Shown here piece after piece: positions 45,845 to 53,655 of a DNA stretch of 64,000 nucleotides; position 1 is the stretch's first letter; the number at the start of each line of letters is the position of its first letter. This stretch comes from Flavobacterium johnsoniae. Lineage in GTDB: Bacteria; Bacteroidota; Bacteroidia; Flavobacteriales; Flavobacteriaceae. The translations under genes and the position numbers were made by a program. The DNA lies in assembly GCF_001879205.1 (NCBI RefSeq), contig NZ_MLFK01000005.1, positions 62,001 to 126,000 on the forward strand, given 5' to 3'. Below the pieces are notes generated by a model. That model was not told the origin of the DNA. It made no database searches and saw nothing but the letters and a program-made list of their open reading frames with translations.

Positions 45845-46237
45845 ATGAAAACCACACGTAACACCACAGCAAAGACAGCCGTTTTAGAGGTTTTTGAGAA
45901 ATCGAAGACTGCACTTTCTCACACCGAAATTCAGAAACAATTAAACGATGTCTGCGATCGCGTTACCATTTATAGAATTTTAGATCGGTTGGTTAATGAT
46001 GATATCATACATAAAATCTCTAATCTTGATGGTACTGTAAAATATGCAAAATGCAATCATTCGCACCAACGTGTGCACATACATAACCATGCTCATTTTA
46101 GCTGTGAGAACTGTCATGAAATAACGTGTCTGGAAAATGTGAAACCAAGTTATATTATGCCTCACAATTATAAAGTAAACGAAATAAATTTTACGTTATC
46201 AGGATTATGCCCAAAATGTTTGAATTCTAACAACTAA
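45845..46237 (+). CDS. Fur-family transcriptional regulator (Zur-like)
   Basis: A 130-residue metal-sensing repressor. The winged-helix half includes CDRVTIYRILDRLV (residues 38-51), the Fur recognition helix. The C-terminal half has the metal motif NHSHQRVHIHNHAHFSC and two CxxC pairs (CENCHE near residue 87 and CPKC at 124-127), which hold the structural zinc. The TGCAA-type operators upstream resemble Zur boxes more than Fur boxes, so a zinc-responsive role is favoured. It is divergent from merC and likely controls both directions. Confidence 0.88.
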   Translation: MKTTRNTTAKTAVLEVFEKSKTALSHTEIQKQLNDVCDRVTIYRILDRLVNDDIIHKISNLDGTVKYAKCNHSHQRVHIHNHAHFSCENCHEITCLENVKPSYIMPHNYKVNEINFTLSGLCPKCLNSNN

Positions 46238-46238
46238 G

Positions 46239-46256
46239 TTTTAGACTCGCCTAAAA
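46239..46256 (+). promoter_or_regulatory. DtxR/MntR-type operator upstream of the Nramp gene
   Basis: TTTTAGACTCGCCTAAAA: arms TTTTAG and CTAAAA are perfect over 6 bp. It resembles the TTTAGGC...GCCTAAA-type sites of DtxR-family regulators and ends 3 bp before the -33 TTG. Confidence 0.6.
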
Positions 46257-46259
46257 ATA

Positions 46260-46292
46260 TTGTTCAGCGAATATAATTTTTCTATATATTTG
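46260..46292 (+). promoter_or_regulatory. Promoter of the Nramp-USP gene
   Basis: TTG (46260-46262), 22-bp spacer, TATATTTG (46285-46292). Both elements and the spacing match the Bacteroidota promoter consensus. A TTGTT-AA-AACAA palindrome overlaps its downstream end. Confidence 0.7.
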
Positions 46293-46311
46293 TTAAAACA
46301 ATACTTTTAAA

Positions 46312-48183
46312 ATGACCAAATCTTTAGAAGAAGTAAACCAATCGGTTGCTACTGAACATAAAAAAACAGGTTTTAGAAAAATATTAGCCTTTTTAGGCCC
46401 GGCATATTTAGTAAGCGTTGGATATATGGATCCCGGAAACTGGGCTACCGATATAGCCGGCGGAAGTCAGTTTGGCTATACCTTAGTCTGGGTTTTGCTT
46501 ATGAGCAACTTAATGGCGCTGCTTTTGCAGAGTTTAAGTGCCCGACTCGGAATTGTAACGCAGCGAGATCTTGCCCAGGCATCCCGAGAAACGTATTCAA
46601 AATACATCAATTACATTTTATACTTTTTGGCCGAGATTGCCATTGCTGCCTGTGATTTAGCCGAGGTTCTCGGAATGGCGATTGGTATTAATCTTCTTTT
46701 TGGAATCCCTCTTTTTGAAGGTGTTTTGATTACGGTTTTAGATACTTTTATTTTATTGTTCTTAATTAATAAAGGAATCCGAAAAATGGAAGCTTTTATT
46801 ATCGCCTTGGTTGCTATTATTGGTTTTTCTTTCATTTTTGAAATGATTTTTGCAGAACCTGAAGTTTCTAAAATCATTGCAGGACTTGTTCCTTCTATTC
46901 CAAATTCAGCTGCTTTATATATTGCAATTGGTATTATTGGAGCAACGGTAATGCCTCACAACCTCTACCTACACTCATCTTTGGTGCAAACCAGGAAATT
47001 CGACAGAAGCCCGGCCGGAATCAAACAAGCTTTAAAATATAATTTAATCGATTCAACCATCGCTTTAAATTTGGCTTTCTTCGTAAATGCGGCCATTTTA
47101 ATACTCGCAGCCGCAACTTTCCATAAAAACGGAATGTTTGAAGTTGCCGAAATTCAGGACGCACATCAATTTCTGGAACCTTTATTGGGCACAAAATGGG
47201 CACCTATTCTTTTTGCTGTTGCCTTAATCGCCGCAGGACAAAGTTCAACGGTAACGGGAACGCTTGCAGGTCAAATTGTTATGGAAGGTTATTTGCACTT
47301 GCGCATTCAGCCTTGGGTACGCCGAATCATAACCCGCCTAATTGCTATTGTACCGGCTTTAATCGTTATTTGGATTTACGGTGAAAGCGTTACCGGAAAA
47401 CTTTTAATTCTAAGCCAGGTTATTTTGAGTTTACAATTGGGATTTGCGATTATTCCGCTGATTCACTTTGTGAGCGACAAATCAAAAATGAATGGTTTTC
47501 ATATTTCTAAAACTACACAGGTGGTTTCCTGGATTATTGCTTTGATTATAGTTTCACTAAATGCGAAGCTCGTTTATGACGAAATCTCGACCTGGCTTGC
47601 GAATTCCAATCATCCCATAATTTTATGGCTGACCGTGGTACCGCTTGCTATCGCTTTTTCGGCACTGCTTCTTTACATTGTTTTCAAACCTTTTATTACA
47701 AAAGCCAAATCAAATATCGCCAATCATTCGCCGCATAATTTAAAATTACAGTTTTCACCAAAAGAAAGTCAAAGCCTTAAAAACATCGCCATTTCGGTAG
47801 ATTTTTCAAATGCCGATGAAGCGGCGCTCAACAGAGCATTTGAATTGGGCGGAATCGATACGCAATATACTTTGATCCATATTGTCGAAACCGTTGGGGC
47901 ACATATGTACGGTGTTCATGTACACGATCATGAAACCACAATAGATGAAAAATTATTGCTTGAATATAAAGAAATGCTTTCGCAGAAAGGATTCAAAATC
48001 GAAACTGAACTTGGTTTCGGAAAACCAAACAAAGTAATTTCTAAAATTATAAACGAAGGAAATTTTGATATCCTGGTTATGGGAACCCACGGCCACACTG
48101 GATTAAAAGATCTTCTTTTTGGCACAACGGTAGATAAATTGAGACATAAAATTTCAATACCTTTGTTGATTGTTAAAAAATAG
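46312..48183 (+). CDS. Nramp divalent metal transporter fused to a universal stress protein domain
   Basis: A 623-residue protein. The first 450 residues are an Nramp transporter with the helix-1 metal-binding motif DPGNWATD (about residues 40-47) and the helix-6 MPHNLYLHSS (about 216-225), so it imports Mn2+ or Fe2+ with protons. A short linker leads to a C-terminal USP domain (about 490-623) with the ATP-type ending MGTHGHTGLKDLLFG. The USP may sense nucleotide or stress to tune uptake; this is inference. It is followed by the DtxR-type regulator. Confidence 0.93.
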   Translation: MTKSLEEVNQSVATEHKKTGFRKILAFLGPAYLVSVGYMDPGNWATDIAGGSQFGYTLVWVLLMSNLMALLLQSLSARLGIVTQRDLAQASRETYSKYINYILYFLAEIAIAACDLAEVLGMAIGINLLFGIPLFEGVLITVLDTFILLFLINKGIRKMEAFIIALVAIIGFSFIFEMIFAEPEVSKIIAGLVPSIPNSAALYIAIGIIGATVMPHNLYLHSSLVQTRKFDRSPAGIKQALKYNLIDSTIALNLAFFVNAAILILAAATFHKNGMFEVAEIQDAHQFLEPLLGTKWAPILFAVALIAAGQSSTVTGTLAGQIVMEGYLHLRIQPWVRRIITRLIAIVPALIVIWIYGESVTGKLLILSQVILSLQLGFAIIPLIHFVSDKSKMNGFHISKTTQVVSWIIALIIVSLNAKLVYDEISTWLANSNHPIILWLTVVPLAIAFSALLLYIVFKPFITKAKSNIANHSPHNLKLQFSPKESQSLKNIAISVDFSNADEAALNRAFELGGIDTQYTLIHIVETVGAHMYGVHVHDHETTIDEKLLLEYKEMLSQKGFKIETELGFGKPNKVISKIINEGNFDILVMGTHGHTGLKDLLFGTTVDKLRHKISIPLLIVKK

Positions 48184-48200
48184 ATGCTGATGTTCTGAGT

Positions 48201-48256
48201 TGCTGAGGTTCTAAGATTTTTCTTAGTAAGCTTAAAACAAACTTAGAACCTCAGCA
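48201..48256. repeat. Inverted repeat between Nramp and its regulator
   Basis: TGCTGAGGTTCTAAG (48201-48215) pairs perfectly with 48242-48256. Further ctgag/cttagaacc units extend both arms, similar to the repeat at 37880. Confidence 0.85.
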
Positions 48257-48282
48257 TCTTAGAACCTTAGAACCTCAAAAAA

Positions 48283-48936
48283 ATGACTTTCTCAGAAGAA
48301 AATTATCTAAAATCTATATATCATTTAACTGCGGCTTTAGAAACTGAAGTGAGCACAAATGCCATTGCTGAAATCATGGAGACAAAAGCTTCTTCGGTTA
48401 CAGACATGCTTAAAAAACTGGCTGATAAAGATTTAGTGAATTATAAAAAATACCAAGGCGTATCTTTAACCGAAAACGGAAAACTGGCCGCTAAAATGAT
48501 TGTGAGAAAACATCGTTTATGGGAAGTTTTTCTGGTAGAGAAGCTAAATTTCAGCTGGGATGAAGTTCATGATATTGCCGAGCAGTTAGAACATATTAAA
48601 TCTGAACAGTTAATTAATCGCTTGGATGATTTTCTCGGAAATCCTACTGAAGACCCTCATGGCGATCCAATTCCGGATGCCAATGGCCGAATTATTAAAA
48701 TCGAAAAACAGCTTCTTTCTGAATTATTAGATAATCAGTCCGGAGTTTGTGTGGGCGTGAAAGACACTTCATCTGAATTTCTAAAATATCTGGACAAACA
48801 GGGAATCGCTTTGGGTTCTAAAATTGAATTCCTTTCTAAAGAATCTTTTGATTTATCGTTAAAAATTAAGGTTGATGGAAGGGAATTATCCATTTCGAAT
48901 AAAATTGCCTCCAATTTGTTTGTAAAGCTGGTTTAA
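48283..48936 (+). CDS. DtxR/MntR-family metal-dependent transcriptional regulator
   Basis: A 217-residue repressor. The N-terminal winged helix (MTFSEENYLKSIYHLTA) and the dimerisation/metal domain with HRLWEVFLVEKL and the DEVHDIAEQLEHIKS helix (about residues 88-104) are typical. An FeoA-like SH3 domain (about 150-217) follows. It is 99 bp downstream of the Nramp gene and the DtxR-like palindrome at 46239 is a plausible target, so Mn2+ or Fe2+ feedback control of uptake is likely. Confidence 0.9.
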   Translation: MTFSEENYLKSIYHLTAALETEVSTNAIAEIMETKASSVTDMLKKLADKDLVNYKKYQGVSLTENGKLAAKMIVRKHRLWEVFLVEKLNFSWDEVHDIAEQLEHIKSEQLINRLDDFLGNPTEDPHGDPIPDANGRIIKIEKQLLSELLDNQSGVCVGVKDTSSEFLKYLDKQGIALGSKIEFLSKESFDLSLKIKVDGRELSISNKIASNLFVKLV

Positions 48937-48994
48937 AAGGTTATTTGGCAGAGATACACAAAGAATAAAACGCAAAAAAATAGATTTGCTGGTT

Positions 48995-49450
48995 CTATAA
49001 ATCTAAATTAGAAAATCTCATCTCTAAATTCCGAACTAAATTATCAGCTTTTTCAAAGCTCATCAGATTAACTACGATTCGTTTATTAGAATTTGTAATG
49101 ACGTACAATATTGAACGTTTTATCACAAATCCTTTTATCTCGCTAAATTTTAAACGGCTGCTTTTAAATATATCTTTCGAAATAATAGAATCATTCGTAA
49201 ATATTACTTTTCTTTTAAAAACATGCAGAATTAGAAGCGTGCCCATAAGCATTAATGCAAATATTAGAAGCGGTGCCAAATAGTATAAATAAATGGAGGA
49301 ACAACATAAAGTATACAATTTCCAGGCAAGAGAATGTGCTGGCAGAGAAATGAAAGGAATCAATAATAAACTGCCAACGGTTAAGATTTGGAGTAATGCA
49401 AAAAGAAAGATAAAAACTTTCAACCGATCTGAAACTCTATAAATATTCAT
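48995..49450 (-). CDS. Membrane protein of unknown function
   Basis: A 151-residue protein with two predicted membrane helices (about residues 11-33 and 55-77) and a C-terminal soluble part (residues 80-150). The latter looks like a bacterial PH-type beta sheet (KVIFTNDSIISKDIFKSSRLKFSEIKGF). No family can be named. It is convergent with the DtxR-type gene, and no terminator stands out between them. Confidence 0.7.
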   Translation of the reverse strand: MNIYRVSDRLKVFIFLFALLQILTVGSLLLIPFISLPAHSLAWKLYTLCCSSIYLYYLAPLLIFALMLMGTLLILHVFKRKVIFTNDSIISKDIFKSSRLKFSEIKGFVIKRSILYVITNSNKRIVVNLMSFEKADNLVRNLEMRFSNLDL

Positions 49451-49576
49451 CTGAAATTATCTTAAGCTAATTTTGGGCAAAATTAAAGTCTTTTTCCTAC
49501 AAAGCAAACAAACTTTTATAAATTAACTTTTTTAAGATTTTTTGATTCAGAAAAACTATTCCTCCATCGTTTAATA

Positions 49577-49978
49577 TTAAACAATTCCCTTCTCAATCAT
49601 CTCCAGCATTACAGGAGAAGCATTTTTAAATGTTGGAGGCTGTTCTATAATACTGCCGGCGTTCTTTTTATTCACCTTAAAAGTAACATCGTTATCTGTT
49701 GTAAACAAAAGCGCGGTTAAAAATGGTTTTTTGATATAGGAACCCAAAACCAATAAAGCTTCATCCAAAGTATGAATACTTTCTATTTCTTCTGTTTTAT
49801 AACGGGAAGTTAATGAAATTGAGAACGTATTATCTTCATTTAAAACTAAACGAAAATAGATATTCTTAATCTCGGTGTCGCCCATAGTTTTGGCCAAAGT
49901 TAATTTTGCGAAGGTACCCGCTTTGATACTTTCTTTAACTCGTTCACAAAAAAGGGCAAATATTGGTTCGTAGGACAT
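49577..49978 (-). CDS. Small protein resembling the N-terminal domain of a SAM-methyltransferase family
   Basis: A 133-residue protein. Its blocks FAKLTLAKTMGDTEIKNIYFRLV and SLTSRYKTEEIESIH resemble, from memory, the N-terminal domain that precedes a methyltransferase domain in Bacteroidota proteins of the class I SAM family. Here the frame stops without any methyltransferase motif, and the downstream sequence shows no continuation. It may be a stand-alone domain or a remnant. No operon partner is evident; the resemblance is a weak recollection. Confidence 0.5.
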   Translation of the reverse strand: MSYEPIFALFCERVKESIKAGTFAKLTLAKTMGDTEIKNIYFRLVLNEDNTFSISLTSRYKTEEIESIHTLDEALLVLGSYIKKPFLTALLFTTDNDVTFKVNKKNAGSIIEQPPTFKNASPVMLEMIEKGIV

Positions 49979-50000
49979 ACTTTTTATTTATTAGTTGCTA

Positions 50001-50016
50001 TCCCGAAGCTTCGGGA
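50001..50016. repeat. Short perfect palindrome
   Basis: TCCCGAAGCTTCGGGA is fully palindromic and close to the CCCGAGGCTTCAGG part of the 41781 repeat. Confidence 0.75.
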
Positions 50017-50062
50017 CTGAGAGGCTGAGTTTCTAAGTTTTTTATCCTCTTTATGTTATTAT

Positions 50063-50157
50063 TTAAGCGCAAAGTTCGCAAAGTTTTATACAAAGGACAT
50101 AAGTAAAATTAAAAACTTTGCGAGCCTTGCGTAAATCTTAGCGAACTTTGTGCTTAA
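50063..50157. repeat. Inverted repeat of the 'tttgcg' type
   Basis: TTAAGCGCAAAGTTCGC (50063-50079) pairs with 50141-50157 with one mismatch, and an inner pair GCAAAGTTTT/AAAACTTTGC (50078-50087 and 50112-50121) is perfect. It lies just downstream of the enoyl-CoA hydratase gene. Confidence 0.85.
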
Positions 50158-50163
50158 GAAAAA

Positions 50164-50946
50164 TTATTTCCCTGTAAATTCTGCTTTACGTTTTTCTAAA
50201 AAAGCCGTTGTTCCTTCTTTAAAATCCTGAGTTCCGAAACATTTTCCGAATGATTTTATTTCAGTATCAAATCCGTTTTTACCGTCTTTAAAGTTGGCGT
50301 TGATAGCTTTTATGGCCTTGCTAATTGCAAAAGGGGCATTTTTTATGATTTTTTGAGCAATTACATTTGTAAAAGACAAAAGCTCTGTTTGAGGCACCAC
50401 ATGATTTACCAAACCGTATTGTTTTGCTTCTTCTGCAGAAATCATGGCCGCAGTCATAATCATTTCCATTGCACGGCCTTTTCCAACAAGCTGTGGTAAA
50501 CGCTGTGTACCTCCATAACCCGGAATCAATCCCAAAGTTACTTCTGGCAATCCCATTTTTGCATTATCTGAAGCTACTCTAAAATGACATGCCATCGCTA
50601 ATTCTAATCCGCCGCCTAATGCAAAGCCATTAACAGCTGCAATAACCGGTTTTTTAAGGTTTTCTATAAAATCAAATAACGATTCCTGGCCTTCAGCTGC
50701 TAATTGCGCACCTTCAATCACAGTGTAATTTGCAAATTCCGAAATATCGGCTCCGGCTACAAAAGCTTTTTCTCCGCTTCCAGTTAAAATAATAACGCGG
50801 ACATCATCACTTTTGCTTACTAATTTAATTGCATTACTCAAATCGCTTATTGTCGCTTTATTTAAGGCATTTAATTTCGTAGGTCTGTTTATTGTTATGG
50901 TAGCAACTTTGTCCTCGATAGAAATCAAGATATTTTCGTAGTTCAT
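50164..50946 (-). CDS. Enoyl-CoA hydratase/isomerase family protein
   Basis: A 260-residue crotonase-fold enzyme. The oxyanion-hole block GEKAFVAGADISEF (residues 57-70), AAVNGFALGGGLELAMACHFRVAS (about 103-126) with the catalytic Glu region, and GLPEVTLGLIPGYGGTQRLPQ are all present. The pattern fits short-chain enoyl-CoA hydratases of fatty or branched-chain acid oxidation. It lies 11 bp after the histidine kinase gene on the same strand, so it may be co-transcribed without an obvious functional link. Confidence 0.92.
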   Translation of the reverse strand: MNYENILISIEDKVATITINRPTKLNALNKATISDLSNAIKLVSKSDDVRVIILTGSGEKAFVAGADISEFANYTVIEGAQLAAEGQESLFDFIENLKKPVIAAVNGFALGGGLELAMACHFRVASDNAKMGLPEVTLGLIPGYGGTQRLPQLVGKGRAMEMIMTAAMISAEEAKQYGLVNHVVPQTELLSFTNVIAQKIIKNAPFAISKAIKAINANFKDGKNGFDTEIKSFGKCFGTQDFKEGTTAFLEKRKAEFTGK

Positions 50947-50957
50947 GACGCTGAATT

Positions 50958-52427
50958 TTAAGAGTTTGTAATAGGCAGGGAAACTCTAAATGTGGTCCCT
51001 TTTCCGTATGTTGATTCAAAGGTAATTGTTCCTTTGTAATTTTCTATAATGTTTTTGATAATTCCGAGTCCAAGTCCCATACCACTGGTCTTAGTAGTGA
51101 ATTTTGGTTCAAATATTCTTCCTATATCTTGTTTCTGAATTCCAATTCCGTTGTCTTTTACCGCAATTTCCACGTTGTTATTTCGTCTTTTTACCGTAAC
51201 CACAATTGATTTTTGAAATTGACTTTCGGGAATAGCCTGCGTAGCGTTTTTAACCAGATTGGTGATAACGCGGATGAGCTGCGTACGATCCATCTTAGAA
51301 ATGATTTCTTTCTCCTGACTTTCAAAAACGATATAATCTTCATTGAAAATATCCAAAGCCAGTTCGACAACCTCAACCACATTTAAAGTTTCGTTTTGCT
51401 GTGCCGGCATTGAGGCAAAGTTCGAAAATGCCGAAGCCACTGCCGTCATAGTATCAATTTGCTGAATTAAGGTTTCAGAGTAATCGTTCATCTTCTGCTT
51501 TACCTCTGGATCGTTCGGATCAAATTTTCTTTGAAAACTCTGCACCGTCAATCGCATCGGCGTGAGCGGATTTTTAATCTCGTGCGCAACTTGTTTGGCC
51601 ATTTCGCGCCAGGCTTCTTCACGTTCGCTCTGAGCAAGTTTAATCGCACTGGTTTCGAGTTTGTCAACCATTCCGTTATAGGCTTTTATAAGGAAATTGA
51701 CCTCTTTACTATTGGCTTCTAAAACAATTTTCTCGTTTTTCTGATCCAGATTGGTCTCTTCTAATCTGTCGGAAATTGTTTTTAGTGATTTTGTGATGTA
51801 AGTAGAAAGGAAATAAGCCAAGGCAAAAGCCACAATAAGCATGAAAGAATATACTTGGCTTAAGCGAATCAGGAAAGTATTCAGCTCATTATCGTAATAA
51901 CCATCGTCTTCTAAATACGGAAGATTTAAAATTCCAAGTGGTTTAAATTTTTCGTCTTTTATTAAGCTGTATGAAGATCTGTTTTTAACTCCGTCGATCG
52001 TTTTAATATCTACAAAACGTTTCTCGATTGAAGACCGAACGAGTTTCAGAATATATTCGGGAATTGGAGGTGCAATTTTATCAACTGCAAAAGATTCTTT
52101 TGAGGACTTCAGCAGTTTTCCGTCGAGGCTGTAAATATTGATTTCAATTTTGTGAATCTGCGCTAATTCGTGAATTTTATCTTTAAAAATTAAATCTAAA
52201 TTTCCTGTTTTTAACGGATAAGTTGTAGTAGAAAGAACGTAATTAATATGTTCTTTTACCGCATTTTCTTTTCGCTCTAAACGTTCCTGATGATATTCTT
52301 TGGCTTCAGTTTTAAATTGAATAATTGAAATCGATGCTAATAAAAAAGATGCCACAACAATCAATACAATCATCGACAGGAAAATCCTGGTACGAAGGGA
52401 AAGCATTGACATTTTGAAGTTCTGCAT
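50958..52427 (-). CDS. Membrane sensor histidine kinase (NtrY-like)
   Basis: A 489-residue kinase. Two membrane helices (about residues 13-35 and 193-210) flank a periplasmic sensor of about 150 residues, followed by a HAMP-like linker. The H-box is KQVAHEIKNPLTPMRLTVQSF (phospho-His near residue 283). An N box (NLVKNATQAIP) and the G boxes VKDNGIGI and GMGLGLGIIKN complete the ATPase domain. The NPLTPMRL wording is that of NtrY-type kinases. No response regulator is nearby, so its partner lies elsewhere. Start codons at residues 6 or 8 are also possible. Confidence 0.9.
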   Translation of the reverse strand: MQNFKMSMLSLRTRIFLSMIVLIVVASFLLASISIIQFKTEAKEYHQERLERKENAVKEHINYVLSTTTYPLKTGNLDLIFKDKIHELAQIHKIEINIYSLDGKLLKSSKESFAVDKIAPPIPEYILKLVRSSIEKRFVDIKTIDGVKNRSSYSLIKDEKFKPLGILNLPYLEDDGYYDNELNTFLIRLSQVYSFMLIVAFALAYFLSTYITKSLKTISDRLEETNLDQKNEKIVLEANSKEVNFLIKAYNGMVDKLETSAIKLAQSEREEAWREMAKQVAHEIKNPLTPMRLTVQSFQRKFDPNDPEVKQKMNDYSETLIQQIDTMTAVASAFSNFASMPAQQNETLNVVEVVELALDIFNEDYIVFESQEKEIISKMDRTQLIRVITNLVKNATQAIPESQFQKSIVVTVKRRNNNVEIAVKDNGIGIQKQDIGRIFEPKFTTKTSGMGLGLGIIKNIIENYKGTITFESTYGKGTTFRVSLPITNS

Positions 52428-52448
52428 CTGTTTTTTTTTGTTTTATTT

Positions 52449-52510
52449 GTTTCAGGTTTCAAGTTCCAGGTTAGGCTGCGTTTGGCAGCTTGAAACTTGA
52501 AACCTGAAAC
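52449..52510. repeat. Inverted repeat between hemJ and the kinase
   Basis: GTTTCAGGTTTCAAGTT (52449-52465) pairs perfectly with 52494-52510, and the loop is 28 bp. It starts 22 bp past the kinase start and reaches to 8 bp before the hemJ stop. Confidence 0.9.
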
Positions 52511-52517
52511 TAAAAAA

Positions 52518-53066
52518 CTATTTTTTCTCTCGAATACGTTTGTAAAAACGGAATCCCAGCATGATTAAAACCGAGAATAAAATAATTCCGATGACGCCGT
52601 AAATCCAGTTGATTGCACTTTTTAAAACTACTAAAAAAACAACAGCAAACAAAATAATGGTTGCTCCTTCATTCCACAAACGCATGAAATTATTAGAATA
52701 TTTCACCTCATCATTTTGCAGTTGTTTGAATATTTGGTGGCATTTTAAATGATACAAATACAATAAGAAAACAAAACCTAACTTAACGTGCATCCAGGGC
52801 ATTTTCATCCATACACTTCCTGCATCGGTAAAAAACAGCATCCAGAAAGCAAAAATACTTGCTAAAACTGCTGACGGCCACGTAATGATGTACCACAAAC
52901 GGTAGGCCATAATTTTGTATTGTGCCTGTAAAATTTCTTTTTCGGGAGATGGTTTTTCATTGGCTTCAATTTGATAAACAAACAAACGCACAATATAAAA
53001 CAAACCTGCAAACCAAGTAATTACAAAAATAAGGTGCAGTGATTTTAAATAGTTATAATATTCCAT
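52518..53066 (-). CDS. hemJ: HemJ-type protoporphyrinogen IX oxidase
   Basis: A 182-residue inner-membrane protein of the HemJ (CopD/YNT20-like) family. It oxidises protoporphyrinogen to protoporphyrin, the step before ferrochelatase. Signatures are LKSLHLIFVITWFAGLFYIVRLF at the N-terminus (conserved His10), PWMHVKLGF in the third helix (conserved His), and MRLWNEGATI near residue 128. Four to five membrane helices are predicted. It sits 6 bp downstream of a lipoprotein gene that follows hemH. The window has no hemG or hemY, so HemJ is the only candidate for this step here. Confidence 0.87.
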   Translation of the reverse strand: MEYYNYLKSLHLIFVITWFAGLFYIVRLFVYQIEANEKPSPEKEILQAQYKIMAYRLWYIITWPSAVLASIFAFWMLFFTDAGSVWMKMPWMHVKLGFVFLLYLYHLKCHQIFKQLQNDEVKYSNNFMRLWNEGATIILFAVVFLVVLKSAINWIYGVIGIILFSVLIMLGFRFYKRIREKK

Positions 53067-53072
53067 TTATCA

Positions 53073-53639
53073 TTATTCTTTAAATGTAGATTTTTTAAAC
53101 AGATCGATCATTGCGTTTCCATGCTCTTCATTATCATAAACTATTTTAGCAATAAAGAGTTTTTCCTTAAATGTTCTCGAAAAAATTACCATGGTTACAA
53201 CTGTTTTTCCATCTTCAGTTAGTACCGTTTTAGATTTTCTAAATTCTAAACCAGAAACACCTTCATTAGTAACTGAATAATCTCCCATTTGTGCTTTTGG
53301 ATAAATCTGGCCTATATCTTTCAAAAAAAGAAAATCTTTTAATCTCATACTTAAACCGGCTGACCGAGCATCTGCAGAATAATCTTCGTAGTTTGCTTCA
53401 AAATAATTGGCCTTGTCTTTCTTAAAAGCAACGATAGAATGTTTCCTTTTAGCTAAATCCGGGTCTTCATTAATTTTCCCGTCTTTTATTTCCATTTTTT
53501 CATAATCCTCTGGAATTGAAATAGTCCAGTTGAATGTTTTGTCTGAAAAACTGTTGTTTTCAAAAGTGTCTCTTTTTTTGCATCCAACTAAAATTGCCAG
53601 AGCAAGAAATAAAACCGAAATTTTAGTTACTTTATTCAT
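53073..53639 (-). CDS. Lipoprotein of unknown function in the haem locus
   Basis: A 188-residue protein with signal peptide and lipobox LVGC (Cys20). The mature part has a DUF-like fold with FNWTISIPEDYEKM near residue 35 and alternating strands to the C-terminus. It lies between hemH (16 bp upstream) and hemJ (6 bp downstream), which suggests one transcript. No link to haem chemistry can be shown from sequence. Confidence 0.75.
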   Translation of the reverse strand: MNKVTKISVLFLALAILVGCKKRDTFENNSFSDKTFNWTISIPEDYEKMEIKDGKINEDPDLAKRKHSIVAFKKDKANYFEANYEDYSADARSAGLSMRLKDFLFLKDIGQIYPKAQMGDYSVTNEGVSGLEFRKSKTVLTEDGKTVVTMVIFSRTFKEKLFIAKIVYDNEEHGNAMIDLFKKSTFKE

Positions 53640-53655
53640 TTATAATAATTTAATA

